A stretch of DNA of 6,983 nt from assembly GCA_037439705.1 (NCBI GenBank), contig JBBIVP010000114.1, forward strand, positions 1-6,983, read 5' to 3'. The stretch is from JBBIVP01 sp037439705 [NCBI: bacterium]. GTDB taxonomy: Bacteria; JBBIVP01. This document shows, piece after piece, positions 6,945 to 6,983 of this stretch. A program made the position numbers and the translations under genes. Below the pieces are notes generated by a model that saw only the letters and a list, made by a program, of their open reading frames with translations, searched no databases and had not been told where the DNA came from. Within the stretch, counting starts at the first letter, position 1. Each line of letters begins with the position of its first letter.

Positions 6945-6950
6945 AGGAGA
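6945..6950 (+). promoter_or_regulatory. Shine-Dalgarno for the gene starting at 6955
   Basis: AGGAGA is followed by four bases and an ATG. It is the same sequence as at pyrR, and is the main evidence that a gene starts here. Confidence 0.6.
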
Positions 6951-6954
6951 ATAT

Positions 6955-6983
6955 ATGAACGAAAATCTTGATGTATATACTGT
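6955..6983 (+). CDS. Start of a further gene, cut by the window end
   Basis: ATG with a strong Shine-Dalgarno opens a frame reading MNENLDVYT before the window ends. Nine full codons are too few to identify it. A short polar N-terminus followed by YT is seen in some small helix-turn-helix (excisionase/MerR-like) proteins, but also in many others, so I assign no function. Confidence 0.55.

Overview
The window looks like a chromosomal segment from an uncultivated-type thermophilic bacterium. The protein-coding part is AT-rich. Arg is mostly AGA/AGG and Ile is often ATA. The one tRNA is about 72% G+C by my count (52 of 72 bases) with an all-G/C acceptor stem, a pattern usually linked to high growth temperature. 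The genes are bacterial (PyrR, M6 protease, Shine-Dalgarno sites, sigma70-like promoter), but the phosphoglycerate mutase is the archaeal type that some deep-branching bacteria also carry. A phylum such as WOR-3/Hydrothermae or a relative would fit, but this is a guess.

Layout, all on the + strand. (1) 1-1142 is the 3' part of a secreted M6-family metalloprotease: end of the peptidase domain, an Ig-like domain, and a C-terminal tail resembling a divergent CFI-box sorting/anchor domain. (2) 1139-1486 is a small single-pass membrane protein resembling DUF4845. (3) 1487-5310 holds pyrR, pyrB, pyrC and carA. These supply the glutaminase half of carbamoyl-phosphate synthesis, the aspartate transcarbamoylase and dihydroorotase steps of UMP synthesis, and a PyrR/uracil phosphoribosyltransferase homologue. 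(4) 5314-6528 is apgM, an archaeal-type cofactor-independent phosphoglycerate mutase. (5) 6603-6674 is tRNA-Pro(CGG) with its own promoter. (6) The rest holds a very small ORF of uncertain reality and the first codons of another gene that runs off the window.

The seven genes from 1 to 6528 are packed with ATGA overlaps, one abutting junction, one 38-base overlap and one 3-base gap. There is no room for a promoter or a PyrR-type attenuator between them, so they are probably one transcript whose promoter lies upstream of the window. carB, pyrD, pyrF and pyrE are absent; apgM sits where carB would follow in the classic Gram-positive order.

I do not see a clearly new multi-gene system. The points most worth a second look are the divergent C-terminal domain on the protease, a PyrR that has lost both its leader context and residues tied to RNA binding, the mixed-function gapless gene string, and the small ORF after the tRNA. 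No intergenic stretch exceeds 300 bases.
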